NCBI GenBank assembly: GCA_949825065.1 | Contig: OX463859.1 | Span: 4,316,217 to 4,380,216, forward strand | Length of the DNA stretch: 64,000 nt | DNA from: Odontocerum albicorne | Taxonomy: Eukaryota > Arthropoda > Insecta > Trichoptera > Odontoceridae | Direction of reading: 5' to 3' | Shown: positions 63,775 to 64,000 of the stretch, one piece after another | Layout: each line of letters starts with the position of its first letter | Position numbering within the stretch: position 1 is the stretch's first letter | Position numbers and translations under genes: made by a program | Notes under the pieces: generated by a model | Databases searched by the model: none | Told to the model about the DNA's origin: nothing | What the model saw: the letters and a program-made list of their open reading frames with translations, nothing else

Positions 63775-64000
63775 GTGAGTTAATTATTTTTTGAGCAGTT
63801 TCGTCTTTTGGGACTAAGAACCTTTCAAGTTTAATCAATTTTTTTTTTCTGATTTCATATTTTTTCTAACTTATTATTGATAAGCGATATTAATTACCCT
63901 CAAATACAAAAAAACAAGTGTTTTGTGAGTTAAATATTTTTTGCGCATTTTCCTCTATTTAGACTAAGAACGATTCAAGTTTAGTCAATTTTTTTTGTCT

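Larger units (their letters stand above)
63642..63792 (+). repeat. Representative full-length monomer (A type, 151 bp)
   Basis: This unit was chosen because it is near consensus, apart from 'gagttaatta' at its end, a variant shared with many other units. Counted from the box, it holds gagcag (1-6), TTTCG (7-11), a short dyad (11-22), 'aagaacc', a T9 tract (47-55), 'gtctgatttcat', a T6 tract (69-74), the CTTAT...ATAAG dyad (79-93), 'aagcgatattaataaccctc', an A6 run, the AAAACA...TGTTTT dyad (120-133), 'gtgag' and a final T6 tract. The phase is arbitrary. Type-B units carry a linked 'aaatacaaa' upstream of the box, so the natural unit boundary may lie near the AAATAC segment. Confidence 0.9.
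1..64000 (+). repeat. Satellite DNA array, 151-bp monomer, ~424 head-to-tail copies
   Basis: The same landmarks recur in the same order and orientation about every 150-151 bases over the whole window: a gagcag or gcgcat box, 'gactaagaac', a T7-T11 tract, 'tctgattt' (or tcttattt/tcctattt), 'cttacttatt', 'gataagcgatat', 'ccctcaaatac', an A6 run with 'caagtg', 'ttttgtgagtt', then 'aaatatttttt'. No line of the window lacks them, and none shows them reversed. The representative unit has 39 G/C in 151 bases. Length differences between monomers come mostly from the T-tract. Such long homogeneous arrays are typical of eukaryotic centromeric or other heterochromatic satellites; that location is inference. 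I cannot assign the family or species. Confidence 0.97.
60250..64000 (+). repeat. HOR-3 copy 4, running off the window
   Basis: This matches 25275-29025 at a practically constant offset of 34976-34977, checked at aatcattttt (25385/60361), the cassette (27219/62196) and the last B unit (28984/63961). It keeps the 'catattcctct' monomer that copy 2 has lost. A private 'tttctaactt' is present near 61000 and near 63870. Confidence 0.8.

Noticed and set aside
1..64000. CRISPR array
   Set aside because: Repeats are regularly spaced, but the whole 151-bp unit is conserved, so there are no unique spacers and no cas genes.
1..64000. Pure assembly artefact (collapsed or stuttered repeat)
   Set aside because: Monomers carry many consistent private variants arranged in ordered blocks, which stutter would not create. 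Individual duplications, especially the identical 601-bp pair at 43-44 kb, could still be artefacts and are flagged for read checks.
1..64000. Embedded transposable element, tRNA or rRNA gene
   Set aside because: I read through the window and found satellite landmarks in every line, with no foreign stretch even as long as one monomer.

Overview
The whole window is one uninterrupted satellite DNA array. A single AT-rich monomer of about 151 bp (roughly 26% G+C, counted on one representative unit) is repeated head to tail in the same orientation from base 1 to base 64000, about 424 times. I found no unique sequence, transposon, RNA gene, inverted segment or credible protein gene. The sequence suggests a eukaryotic heterochromatic block, plausibly centromeric or pericentromeric, from an AT-rich genome. 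The monomer is close to nucleosome-core length and I do not recognise it as a named family, so the taxon is left open.

Monomers differ mainly at a few diagnostic places: a 22-bp 'box' (types A, B, C, D described below), the short stretch after 'agaacc', the length of the T-tract, the segment after 'gtctgattt', the TTAATAAC/ATAAATAAC/TTAATTAC/TTAATCAC/TTAATACC segment, the 'caagtg/caagcg' site and the 'gtgag/gcgag' site. Reading these variants in order shows higher-order repeats (HORs) and nested segmental duplications at many scales.

Layout: 1-4.5 kb, a 14-monomer HOR (HOR-1, 2112 bp) followed by a truncated second copy and a derived block. 5.4-9.2 kb, a different 14-monomer HOR (HOR-2, 2107 bp) in tandem. 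9.2-13.6 kb, a near repeat of the first region. 14.6-16.4 kb, a 909-bp tandem duplication. 17.95-20.37 kb, a 1207-bp tandem duplication. 21.7-24.3 kb, another HOR-1 copy. 25.3-32.9 kb, two tandem copies of a 24-monomer HOR (HOR-3, 3621 bp), the second with exactly one monomer deleted. 32.9-48.1 kb, shuffled modules in the order M1-M2-M1'-M3-M2'. 48.6-55.0 kb, a copy of the 21.7-28.5 kb region about 27 kb downstream. 55.0-60.0 kb, further pieces of M1 and M3. 60.25-64.0 kb, a fourth HOR-3 copy lying at a constant offset of about 34,977 from the copy at 25.3-29.0 kb.

Nothing here works as a set of genes. What the sequence records is the history of unequal exchange and conversion-like events, many with breakpoints that can be placed to within one monomer. 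The most interesting sequence-level pattern is in the box: its common variants repeatedly turn T.G mismatches of a short dyad into Watson-Crick pairs, ending in a perfect 12-bp palindrome in one subtype. Coordinates of HOR blocks were read by eye and may be off by up to a monomer.
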